Origin: Antitrichia curtipendula
Lineage: Eukaryota; Streptophyta; Bryopsida; Hypnales; Leucodontaceae
Length of the DNA stretch: 64,000 nucleotides
NCBI GenBank assembly: GCA_951230915.1
Contig: OX579637.1
Span: 4,960,001-5,024,000 of the forward strand
Direction: 5' to 3'
Made by a program: the position numbers and the translations under genes. The first letter of the stretch is position 1; every line of letters begins with the position of its first letter. The notes beneath the pieces are model-generated. The model saw nothing but the letters and a program-made list of their open reading frames with translations, made no database searches and had not been told where the DNA came from. Below are positions 24,218-34,302 of this stretch, piece after piece.

Positions 24218-24693
24218 ATACGGTTCAGAGCAACTTACCCGTCATTCCAAATTGGAAGGCCTCCGCTACGTTGTGATGACTGTCTTGCCATGCTTCGTCT
24301 TCAACGTGGTCAAGGCCACAAAGCAACCTTCAATGTACGGGACGAATTGCAGCCTCAACTCCTGATATATGACGGCAAAGATCAACATCAGGAAGCCATA
24401 AATTGGAACTATGTATCAAACTCAAACAACCGCAATGGATACAACTTTAACTTGCACGCCAGTGAGCATAAGAACGAGGTGGGACAAATTTGAACGGAAG
24501 CGAGTAGCATTTCTCCTAAACTCAATGAAACTACTGATGACATCTACATGCCGTCCAACGTCCACAATGTCAAAGCTAACAACAAGATAGCAGAAGCTAA
24601 CTGCACAATTGTTCTCAACGCACAAAACCATGCAAGTCGTTGCATGGCCAAAAGCGAGCAAGTGGGGACACTCAAACGGAGACATTGACTCAC

Positions 24694-24902
24694 CTGCGCA
24701 GCAAATCTTTCAAGCCCGCTGCACGTCGCAAAGCCGGTACTATTTGCTCCAAGGTCGGACGTGCTCCCGCAGTAGCTCCAATGTCCTGCAGCTCCCGCAA
24801 GCCTCCAATGTCGGACGCGCCTCGCCGCCAACAACGCCGAGTTCCACTCACTGACGACGAGGAAAGTTGTCCACTCCGGAAGACCAGCGGCACAAAACGC
24901 AA
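24694..24902 (-). CDS. Exon 1 of the cargo gene
   Basis: A GC-rich minus-strand frame ending LEQIVPALRRAAGLKDLLR, followed by a textbook donor (CGCAG|GTGAGT at 24,693). Its last two bases (AG) join the T at 23,356 to give Ser and enter exon 2 in frame. The true start is not fixed: there is no convincing ATG in this frame, so translation may begin further upstream (to about 25,100) or at the ATG near 23,370 if this exon is untranslated. Copy B lacks the region. Confidence 0.5.
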
Positions 24903-26540
24903 AGGATCAAGATCGAAGACTGGAACATCGGGAGAGAAAACAGCGTGAGGTTGGGGAAAGGAAGACTATCGGGAGAGAAAACAACGGGAGGGAGCAAAAC
25001 TCTCATTGGGGGGAAAGAGAAAACCATCCGGAGGCGCAGAGGCCACGTGGCGCGAGCGGACAGGGCGAGGCGGAAGACCGGCGGCGGATGTAAGGTAAGT
25101 GGCTCATAAAGCGACCCTTTAAGGGCTGTTGGGTCTTTTTGATGTGTTTCAGATGCTCAAAAATATTTTCCCTTATTTTTCACTTGAAGGAGAATTGATG
25201 CAAAATCTAACACAAGTGGTTTCATAATTTTTGAAGTATTTATGATTTACTTATGAATTTCCAAAGAATTCCGTCATAGGCAACTATTTGTGATCCTAGG
25301 TCTTACACAACCCACACACATGCAATCTGAAAAAAGATATGTCTTGACCCAAAACAAGCACTGTGGCATGCAGAAAGTAATATACAAGGTTCCTAAATGC
25401 GACCCTTACTAAAATAAAACAGACCTTACATTCTTTTAGCATTTGTAAGAAGGCAATTGGACAATCAAATCTCATTTAGAAAAATTAAGTGAACACACAC
25501 TGGCTTTAAAATGGACCCTCCCTAGCTCGTAATCCATTTGTTGGCAAAGTTTGAAGCAATCAATGACAAGTCTTATTATGCTCACATTGTTGACAGTCCA
25601 CTTAATGTCCGTTTTAGAACCACCACTTAATGTTTGTTTTGGAACAACCTACATGACTGTTTCAAGAAGCGGATCGCTTTATGAACCAGATACAATACAA
25701 GGCCATGATGACCACAATTCATCAAGGAACTCCCTTCATTAAATTCCACATCATGAGATTTTTATAAAATCCATGAAATACATATCATGAGATTTTTTGG
25801 CTCTTGTAGAGGACGGAGGTCTAATCAAAATTTATTTAACTTATTACTAACTATTCAAATTTCAATGGATGAACACTCTTTTCCAATAAGTTTTAGAACT
25901 ACTTTCTTATTTATATAATAAATACTTGCTTAGAACATGATGTGTAGTATCCGAGTGTGTACAACCAAGATAAAAGTAAAGAAAAGGTTAACTAATTAGT
26001 TCGTAATTGAATTAAAGTATGTCAATTATTTTTGACACCCTAAGCAACGTAACAAATGTCCAATTCAACAACGCAGCGAAAGATTATTTCCTACGGTTAA
26101 GAAATTGAAAACACTACGAGTGTTTTCTTCTAGTTAATGGTCCATCAAGATTAGAATTAGTTAAAAAAAAAAAAAGTGTACAATGTCATTCGTCCTATTT
26201 CCAATATATAGGAATACCTATTTTTCCTAGTGCAAAATCTTAACAACTTTATTAGATGTTACTTCGTCACATTTTCAGAACGTTAAAAAATTGACCACCC
26301 TGGTCGAGAGTAGCTCACTTTGTCTAATCCAAATTGGATCGTGAGCATCTTACATCTTATAACTTAGAGTAATAATCACAAAATGAATCAATTATTACAA
26401 TCAAATAACCTAAATTGGATCATGTTTTATTAGGAATACTTGCAATTTAGCAAAACGCTATAAGGTTAGCAAAGTTCAAAGGCCTTTCTTCCATGAACAC
26501 CATATTCATTCAAATGAGAGTTTTCCATTGAAATGAAAGA
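24903..26540. other. Probable 5' flank of the cargo gene, then AT-rich DNA
   Basis: 24,903-25,120 is GC-rich and purine-rich with repeated tcgggagagaaaac, fitting a 5' UTR or promoter of the minus-strand gene. Beyond it is AT-rich sequence without genes. The interval 24,071-26,490 is present only in copy A; copy B has about 40 unrelated bases instead. Confidence 0.45.
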
Positions 26541-26587
26541 TAAATTAAAAAAATTCGGTGAAAAGGTTTTAATGCAATTGAAGTCGA

Positions 26588-26737
26588 GTTTTGACCTGAA
26601 TTGACATAAAACGTTTGAGATTTGACCTAATTTTGAAAGGTTTTCTTGCAATTTATGTCGATTTGTCCTAAATTGCAATAAAACCTTTCAAAACTAGGTC
26701 AAATCTCAAAGGTTTTATGTCAATTTCAGGTCAAAAC
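26588..26737. repeat. 150-bp imperfect hairpin
   Basis: Arms 26,588-26,644 and 26,680-26,737 are near-perfect inverted repeats (gttttgacctgaattgacat against its complement). The 35-base loop itself contains an inner ttgcaattta inverted repeat. The same structure is present in copy B at 59,319-59,468. It could be a tiny foldback element or a small-RNA precursor. Confidence 0.8.
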
Positions 26738-28379
26738 GAATATTCATTGCTACAAAATACTGCCACAATCATCACTTGCTAGAAATGAAGATAATCTATG
26801 TAAATAAAAATCATGTAATTCATGTGCATAAATTAAATGTACTTGTAGTAAAATTTTGGTAATTGTTGTGAATCATAATTTCAAAATGAAATCCATGTTT
26901 TTAGTATACATCATAAAAAATCATTTACCTATACATCATACGCAATCATATGGATTGCAATGATGTGCCATGATACATCATAAATTCAGTAAGTGCTAAT
27001 CCATGTGAGATAATTTCCATTCATTTGACATGACATGATTTATTACTCCAATCTTCACAATGATAGTGTAACTATTAATTTTTCTAACAAGTTCAGCTTA
27101 CAAAAACATATTAATAGGTTATTTGTATTTAACACTAGCAAAAGGGGGCATACATTAATTGTAATCTCCAATTGCCATAAATTTACCATATGCCATTTTA
27201 CTCTTATATTTTTTTCTCTTTAATTTTTTGTCAGCTCTAATTTTTTTTTCCCACCACTTCCTACCGAAAGTTAAAAACTTGGGTGAAGAGTTTAGAGTTC
27301 CTAAATATGGTGCTTAAGAAGACGTGCCCATTGCAGAAGAATTTAAACTATTCAAAGTTGTTTCACTTAGTTGCAATTCATGGAACTAACAAACTCTTCT
27401 AAGTAAACCCGTTTTGCTCCTATTTTTTCTTTTTTAAAATGAACATCCAACTACAATTTGAAGTGGCATTCTATATATTGGTCATCTGGTACATGATTTT
27501 CTTGAATTCGTCGTTTTCATTTTAATAATATACAGTCTTAGCAAAGCTACGGAAGGCCAAACATTTGCAGCCTTTTGCCAGCTTACGTGAATTAAAAATA
27601 TAACTGCTAGTATATGACATCAAGTTCAATTTTATGGTGCGCAATAATTTTGGGGGAATTCAATAGATTCCATGCCTCTGTTCTTCATTTGATACTAAGT
27701 TTTTTGGAGAGTGCCTAAAGAAATCTATCTAATGATTATTCTACAATTCAATTCAGAATTAAAAAATTTGTGTATATTGCCTACTAGTTACATATGTGGT
27801 AGTTGTACTTGCATCCAAACTGAAACAATTACTTTTGATATCTTCAATCACGAATTATAGAACCTTGTTGTAGAAAACATTTAAAATTAAAGTTTGCATA
27901 AACGCAAGGCATAGGTTGAATGTCCATGTTTCAAATTAATGGCTTGCATTTAGGAGAAAAACAACTAGGGACACCATTATTAAATAACAATGTAACTCAA
28001 CAACAAATTCAATGGAGTGCGAAATCAACACAAAGGTTGTCTAAGCCACCATCGCTCCTAAACAACATAATCACATAAATTATTGAAAGCTAACCATTAG
28101 TCAATGTAATTTGAATAAAAAACATGAACATAAATTACACTTCAATATCGTTGGTTCAAATTGTTTTGCAAGATGTGGGCACTTATAGCCCTTCAATTTG
28201 GCGAAATCATAATTTATATTAAGAGCATTCCTCTATTCGACATTTTCTAATTAAGATAAACAAATGATTGCTATAAAAATACTGTCTAAATTTACTGCTT
28301 TCACTGCCAAAAAACACCCTCCAATTTTCTATTATCCTGATGTTTGAAATCCTACTATTGTGGACAATATAAACCTATA
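26738..28379. other. AT-rich non-coding spacer of the giant element
   Basis: No gene is seen. The stretch is colinear with copy B (59,469-61,090) at high similarity. It shows no reading-frame conservation. Confidence 0.5.
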
Positions 28380-28645
28380 ACTCTAAGGCAAAGGAACCCT
28401 AAAACTAAGATTGTGAACCCTAAAATCAAAGACCATGAACCTTGCAGTATAAGATATTGAAACCCTAAACCCTTAAATTCACTTTAATCTAAACCCTAAA
28501 CCCTAAGCACTCAAGCCCTTGAACCCTAAATAACCCCAAAACCCTGAAAATCCTACCCCCTCTAAACCCTAAATCCTAAAAACCCTAAAACCCTAAAAAA
28601 ACCCTAAACCCTAAAACCCCTAAAACCCTAAAGAAACCCTAAATC
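28380..28645. repeat. Interstitial telomere-like repeat
   Basis: Degenerate to perfect plant-type units (ccctaaaccctaaa) over about 265 bp, inside the transposon and also in copy B (61,100-61,322). Followed by T-rich low-complexity sequence at 28,850-28,985. Confidence 0.85.
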
Positions 28646-29307
28646 CTAAGAACACTGAATTCTGAAGTCCTTACCCCTAAAAATGCTGAGGAATTTCTTT
28701 TTATTACATTAATAATAGATAGTTAATACATTAATACAGGACAGTTTGAAATTTGCTATTAGAAATAAAAACTACCCCCCAATATTTATCTAGCAAAACT
28801 AGTGCCAACTCTAGCATATGTATTTGAAATGAATATTAATGAACCCGTCCTTTTTTACTTTCTGCATTTTTTTCATATTCTATTTTTTTCATTTTTTTTT
28901 TTCATTTACATTTTTAGCTTATCTTCATTTAAATTTTATTACTATTTTCAGTGTTTTGAATTTTTTTATTTTTTTATTTTTTTGGAGAACTTTGAGTTCC
29001 TTGCTGTCATGGCATATATATCTCATGCTTCATGCATGAAGAATTATCCTAGGACAATAAATTGATGTTCTCTGCAAATGGCAAAGCATCGAATATGAAT
29101 TCGGGATTCCTTGGCTCACTAGGAAACTGACAGTGTTCAAAGCTAGGTTCGCTTTGCTGAAAGTATCATTGACCCTCAGAGTCCCTTGCAACGATGCCAT
29201 CTTTGAATGCAACAAAATTCCACATGTCAGTGAGGATTTGAAATACCAGTCAAGAATCGAATTCTAAATTTTCTGGCAGGAAATCAAGAGCCGCACGCCC
29301 TCCCTTC

Positions 29308-29712
29308 ATGTTGTCAGGGCCGCGTGGATATGGAAAGATCGGTCAACATAAGCGGGAAACGGTAGAGCACGTAATCCCTCGCCTTGTTGAATGCGGCGCG
29401 TCATTCAAGATCGAATCCAACATCCGACATGAAGGAACGTGCCTCCATTTCAAAATGTCAAGGCGGGAATTCGGAGCTCGAGAATCCCAACCTAGTTCAG
29501 TCATAAGCTTTGAGGAACCTGAAGCTTTCTCTTTTCTGCACTTGATTACGCTGTGGAGGCTTTGGAGTGAGCAAGTCGTGCTGCTTGCTAGTGCCATTTC
29601 CTCTTGTTGCTGGCACAGAAGGCTCTCAACTGATCCAGTCGTTGCAAGGTATGCTACCGAGACTTCCAATTTCATTGCTCATGATTGCTTCGATGAATTC
29701 GCTTCGCTCTAG
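29308..29712 (+). CDS. Small conserved hypothetical ORF
   Basis: A 134-codon frame starting MLSGPRGYG and ending CFDEFASL. It is open in copy B as well (61,982-62,383, 133 codons, with one in-frame codon lost near residue 17). No family is recognised. A 110-codon frame on the opposite strand covers the same bases, so open frames alone prove little. It lies upstream of the transposase gene and could be its leader or first exon instead of a separate protein. Confidence 0.3.
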   Translation: MLSGPRGYGKIGQHKRETVEHVIPRLVECGASFKIESNIRHEGTCLHFKMSRREFGARESQPSSVISFEEPEAFSFLHLITLWRLWSEQVVLLASAISSCCWHRRLSTDPVVARYATETSNFIAHDCFDEFASL

Positions 29713-29988
29713 ACAACCCAACTATTCCTCAGATGAGAAACAGGCATCTACGGAGAGACAAAGAGAGAGAGAGATAAGATCTGGGAAGAGCAGTGGCTGC
29801 ATTTAATTGTCCATTGTCCTCGACTGCAGTCGGATTAGATCAAGATTCAACTCCTGAGAAGGATGGTACAGAGGTCTAGGTGTACGTGGAGACAATGATC
29901 ATGTAGTATGGAGACAACAATGTTGTATGTATATGATGTCTTATATCCACGGAATACGTATACGTATGTTTGAATGTATAGAATGACT

Positions 29989-30615
29989 ATCATGTGATCC
30001 CACGATAATTTGCTTGGCTGTTCAACAACCCCTATTACGTGTAGTTATTGCAGGATCTTGCGATGTCTACATCATGGGATCCCACGACAGAAGTGCTGGG
30101 GCTTCCCTTCAGATTTTGATCAAGAGACCTCTACATAGAATAACTTGTGGTGCAGCCTATCGTGTCCTCCGTTTTCATGGAGGTATCGTGAGATTTCACG
30201 ATGTCTACATTACGGCATTTGGCAGTCGAAGCTTTTGGTTCAGAGTCGGATCAGGGGATCTCACGATAGTTGATCACGGGCTGCCACTTATAGTCTTCAC
30301 CAAGTATTTTGAGAAATGGGGAATCGTGGGATCGCACGATAGATGAATCCCAAGGTTTCTCTATCGTCTTATCCAGGGATGACTTGATAGCTCTGATAGA
30401 GGATCTCGTGTCAGTCGTATTATGAAGTTACATGATACCATTTTCCAGGGATGGTAGTCTACATCCATGTTAGGGGCATCGAATCGAGTCTAGTTTGGAA
30501 TCCTGTACGTGTAATGCTTAGCGCGATTCCAAATATTTCAAGCGACAATATCGCTTGGTTACAAAAGGAACCATCCCTAGTTTTCTTTATACATACATCG
30601 TGAGATCTCCTAATG
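29989..30615. repeat. Palindrome cluster upstream of the transposase gene
   Basis: Motif copies at 29,989-30,006, 30,047-30,064 (degenerate), 30,071-30,088, 30,185-30,202, 30,250-30,267, 30,323-30,340 and 30,598-30,615. They end about 265 bases before the proposed start codon at 30,881. All seven have counterparts in copy B (62,655-63,280). Confidence 0.9.
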
Positions 30616-31245
30616 AGGAAAACAGACGGTTGGTAATGACCATTCCTCTTCTGATCACATGGTGATGTTGCATTGCATGAGATGGATTCCAAATGTTTTG
30701 CGCCTTGTTTAGCATATCTGCTTTCACATGATTCAAAATGTTTGGGCAGATGTCGTATCCTATATTGGGCACGTGCTATGAATTCTGTCCCTGCCCTGCC
30801 TAACTCTGTCTAGCCTTCATCCTATTCGCAGATAATTGTGCTCCACTAGTTTCCCTTTTCCAAGAAGTTCATCGTTCATAATGGTCTCAACGCGTCATTC
30901 GAATGCTGGTGCGATAATTCCTCATTGCGAAGGACCAGGCATGCATGGTGAATTGCAAGCCTCCAGTGGTGCACCTGAACCATTCGCCAATGGTGATTGG
31001 GTTAGGCTGTTTGTTTATGGCTTCGGTGAAGTTGGAGCAGGGATGGTAAAGGAGGTTCGTCCAGAGGGTCAGTGGCTTGGTGTGCCCATCCCGTTGGAGC
31101 CGTGGACTTACATTTTAGTTTGGGCTCAGTCTATCAAACCCGAATTTCAAGGTTTAAGGTGCGCACCCGTTCAGATAGGGGTGAGATCTTTGGAGGACGC
31201 TCAAGAACGGATAGTTCTGTGGAGAGCCGCCGACGTCGTCAGATC

Positions 31246-31263
31246 ATCAGGAGATCCCCCGAT
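31246..31263. repeat. Palindrome in transposase exon 1
   Basis: ATCAGGAGATCCCCCGAT within coding sequence, read as SSGDPP (residues after AADVVR). Confidence 0.9.
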
Positions 31264-32224
31264 GGATGCACGTCCGTATATTCGACAGGGAGCTTGGTGG
31301 GGTCTAGATGTGCATCGGAAAGACTCGAGCGGTGTTGTATTGTCGTTGGGTCGAATATTCAGTTAGAGGCCAGATGATCATTTTCAGGATGAAACACTTG
31401 GTGAGGACCACGTGGGTGTGACAATCCGCGAGGTTTTTGTGGGGAGTGAAGAGGATGTTATGTCTCACGCTCGGTGGCCACTGTCTGAGTGTTGGTTCCC
31501 AAATGGTCGGTCCTTGGAGGAGACCGTGCATCATTTTTCAGTAGTTCCGGACTTGGACGACCCTCTGGCTTATCTCGGCGGCAGAATGAAAGCTCCGTAT
31601 CGATTCGTAGTTCGTAAGCCATGTTTGGACGTGACGGATTCACTGAACGATCGGAAAACTACTGACGAGGAGATTTGGGAGGTCACCTTGGCGAAATGTT
31701 GCAATCGTTTATGTTGCCAGCACTTCAACCAGTTCCAGACACTCCTTGTGAGGCAGAAATACTACTTGAAGGCATTTGAGGACCGCCGCGAGTATGGCAT
31801 CTCTGTCGGAGGACAACTTCATGAGCTTGACGGGAATCGGAAGAGAAAATTCGTCACATTAATGGGGATGGAAGTTTGTGCCACGGCATGGTACATAATT
31901 CACGGTATCCCAAAGTCGACATACCATAGTTACATAGAGAAGTATAACAAGGGCACAGTTTTGGGAACGCACGGAAACAAGGGCGTTAAGCGCCCACGGA
32001 TTCAAACTGTCTAGGTCACTGGAACTAAGAAATCCATCATAGACGAGAATGCGGACCAAATGCCCCATCAAATGCGTGGAATCGGGAACGGGCGAGTGGA
32101 CACGCTGAAGTTCTTGCCTGCGGGACGAAACTGGAAACGCGTCCAGGCAGATGCCAACAAGGTATTTGTCTTACTCCTTGCTCAATGCGTGTCTGATTGT
32201 GATTTCCTAAAATGGGCTGTGATC

Positions 32225-32242
32225 ATCGTGTGATCTCATGAT
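32225..32242. repeat. Palindrome in the transposase intron
   Basis: ATCGTGTGATCTCATGAT inside the 167-bp intron 32,162-32,328. Confidence 0.85.
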
Positions 32243-32694
32243 GTTCTCTTGGATGTTGGGTGTTCAACTTTGCAGTTCTTCATTGTCAATTGTACCCAGG
32301 CTAATGTGCGGTTCTCTTTCTTGTGCAGCTCAATGCGGACTACGGACTTCCTCCTGTTAGTCAATCCATTATGTGTAGGCTGAGGAAAGAGCACTTCAAC
32401 AATGTTTATATTAAGCCTGTTGGAAGTTCGTTTGCAAAGTGTAGCACATGCGACCAGCTTCAGCAATTTCTTCTGGAATCATTGAAGGGGTGCCCTCAGT
32501 ATGTGGAGTTCATGAAGCAACGCACTGAACATCTCAATCACCAAGCTTCTTGCCGTCGACTGTATGCGTCTTGGCGTGAGGAATCCAAACAAAACCCTTA
32601 GGAGATATTGTGTATAATTCACGACAAGATGGATACAGCCAAGACGGCTTTACCAAGAATGCGGGTGACCACGAAGGCCACGGCGGGGTTGGGA

Positions 32695-32912
32695 CAACTT
32701 CCACTTAGCGTTACTGGTATGGTAGCCCATGGTCATGCTGATGGGGCTTACGCCCATTATGCTCCGTCTTGCTGGCCAAGATATTACAACTTCACAATTT
32801 CTTCAACTTCCACTTAGCGTTACTGGTATGGTAGCCCATGGTCATGCTGATGGGGCTTACGCCCATTATGCTCCGTCTTGATGGCCAGGAGATTCCAACT
32901 TCACAATTTCTT
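32695..32912 (+). repeat. 109-bp tandem duplication in the transposase gene
   Basis: The sequence from caacttccacttagcg at 32,695 recurs at 32,804, an offset of 109 bases (not a multiple of three). It therefore shifts the frame. The second unit also carries TGA where the first has TGC. Confidence 0.9.
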
Positions 32913-34302
32913 CGTTGGCCAGACTCTTGCGCCGGTTGGAGGGTCCGCCGATTCGAGAGACAGGCGACATGTTCCCGTATCCGCCGGCTAATCCGATGTT
33001 TGAGGCTCTTCTGAAGGGGAAGTCTAGATGTTTGGACAGCTTAACCCTTGTTGAACTAGGAGCTTGGGTTGGCTCCACTCCTCTTCCCCGAAATTTGAAT
33101 CTTCAGCTTGACAACTCTGCTAAGGATAACAAGAACCAGTACCTCATGGTGTTCTTGTCCTTGCTGACTGCACGAGGTGTCTTTAAAGAAATTCAAGTTG
33201 GTTTTCTGCTTGTGGGACACACTCATGAAGACATTGATGCGTATTTTAGCCATCTCTCGAAGGCCTTGAAGAGCAAAAACACTTTTGTTGTCGCGGACCT
33301 CATGAAGGCGTTCATGCAATCTCAGGAACTGTCATTTATGCCGGAGTTCATACAGGAAGTGGGGGACTTCAAGTCGTTCATAAAGGGTTACCAGAGCAAT
33401 GGCTCCGCTAGACTAATTGAACTAGGGGAGATGCATCTTTTCAAGTTCTACGTGGATAGTGATGGAGTCCCAGTCATGAAATATAAGAAGTCCGCAGTGG
33501 ACTCGAAGTGGCTACCGTCTGATAAGCCGTCAACCCGCCTTTGGAAGCGAGACCGCAATGGTTAGCCAATGCTCCCTCATGGGTTTCCAAAGCCTGTTCC
33601 ATTCAAGCCAATGTGAAGCAGTGAGGTTCCTAAACCAACGGGAATCAAGAGAAGGCTAAGGAAATGGCACGAAATGCAACCGTGAATAAGGGATTCATGC
33701 TAATAGGCCTAGAGAAGTACATTCGGTATTGGCAAAACGGAATGTCCAAATGCGACAGATTTGCGACGGCGTTTGGTCCATACGTGGAATATTGGAAGCG
33801 CGTGCTAATTGAGTTGAAGGAACCACTACCTGAATGTGCTGCTGAATTAGAGGAGGGTTTCTGGCCGAAGCACGACTGGAAGGTGCCTCGCACTGAAGGA
33901 CCTCTCGCGGGGTTCACTGGTAATCCCTTCGACGTGATTCCGGAGGAGGAGGATCTCGAACCTTACTGTGGCCCTGTAAATGAAGCGCCTCTGGAAAGCT
34001 TCAATCCTTGGCTTGACATACGCCCAGGGTCATGGGTGCTTCTGAGACCCGAAAACCCAGCAATCTGTTGTATGGCAAGGAAGAGCACTATGTGCCGTAT
34101 GCAAAGTCAATGGAGATGCAAATAACGGGAAGTTCTTGATACAGTATTGGCGACCGGATAACTCGGAGAGAACCATGGAATTGAGGTACCGGAATTGTTG
34201 GGAGGGTAAGTGGGTTGTTGAGAGAAGGGCCCCGGAATGGGTGGATGCTACTTGTGTTGTGTATTCGAACTGGTCCAAGATAGTAGATCCGAAGTCACGG
34301 AC

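Larger units (their letters stand above)
17659..24902 (-). pseudogene. Giant-element cargo gene: ParB-like to NIF-like, six exons
   Basis: Predicted exons, 5' to 3': E1 (start not fixed, about 24,902) to 24,694; E2 23,356-22,036; E3 21,770-20,421; E4 20,318-20,079; E5 19,980-18,411; E6 18,313-17,659. All introns are GT..AG (1,337, 265, 102, 98 and 97 bp), and the phases fit at every junction. That is strong evidence for one transcript of about 1,780 codons or more. Order of parts: helical N-terminus, unknown domain, basic linker, ParB/Srx-like domain, second unknown domain, long low-complexity linker, NIF/FCP1-like fold. Copy A is broken by in-frame TAGs at 19,459, 19,228 and 18,493 and by a 1-nt loss near 17,850. 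Palindromes sit in introns 1, 2 and 4 and in exon 5. Alternatively, E5 stops could mark two genes, but the frame stays coding across them. Confidence 0.7.

Noticed and set aside
28802..29065. Phe-rich 87-codon ORF
   Set aside because: It is a low-complexity translation of T-rich DNA; copy B does not keep it.
29343..29675. Minus-strand 110-codon ORF
   Set aside because: Overlaps the plus-strand 134-codon frame; the copy B version is shortened to 65 codons, so it is less conserved.
18411..33565. Alternative genetic code with TAG as glutamine
   Set aside because: Several in-frame TAGs align with CAG, but others replace Trp (56,463) or Tyr (19,228), TGA stops and frameshifts also occur, and gene ends use TAG. 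Decay explains them better.
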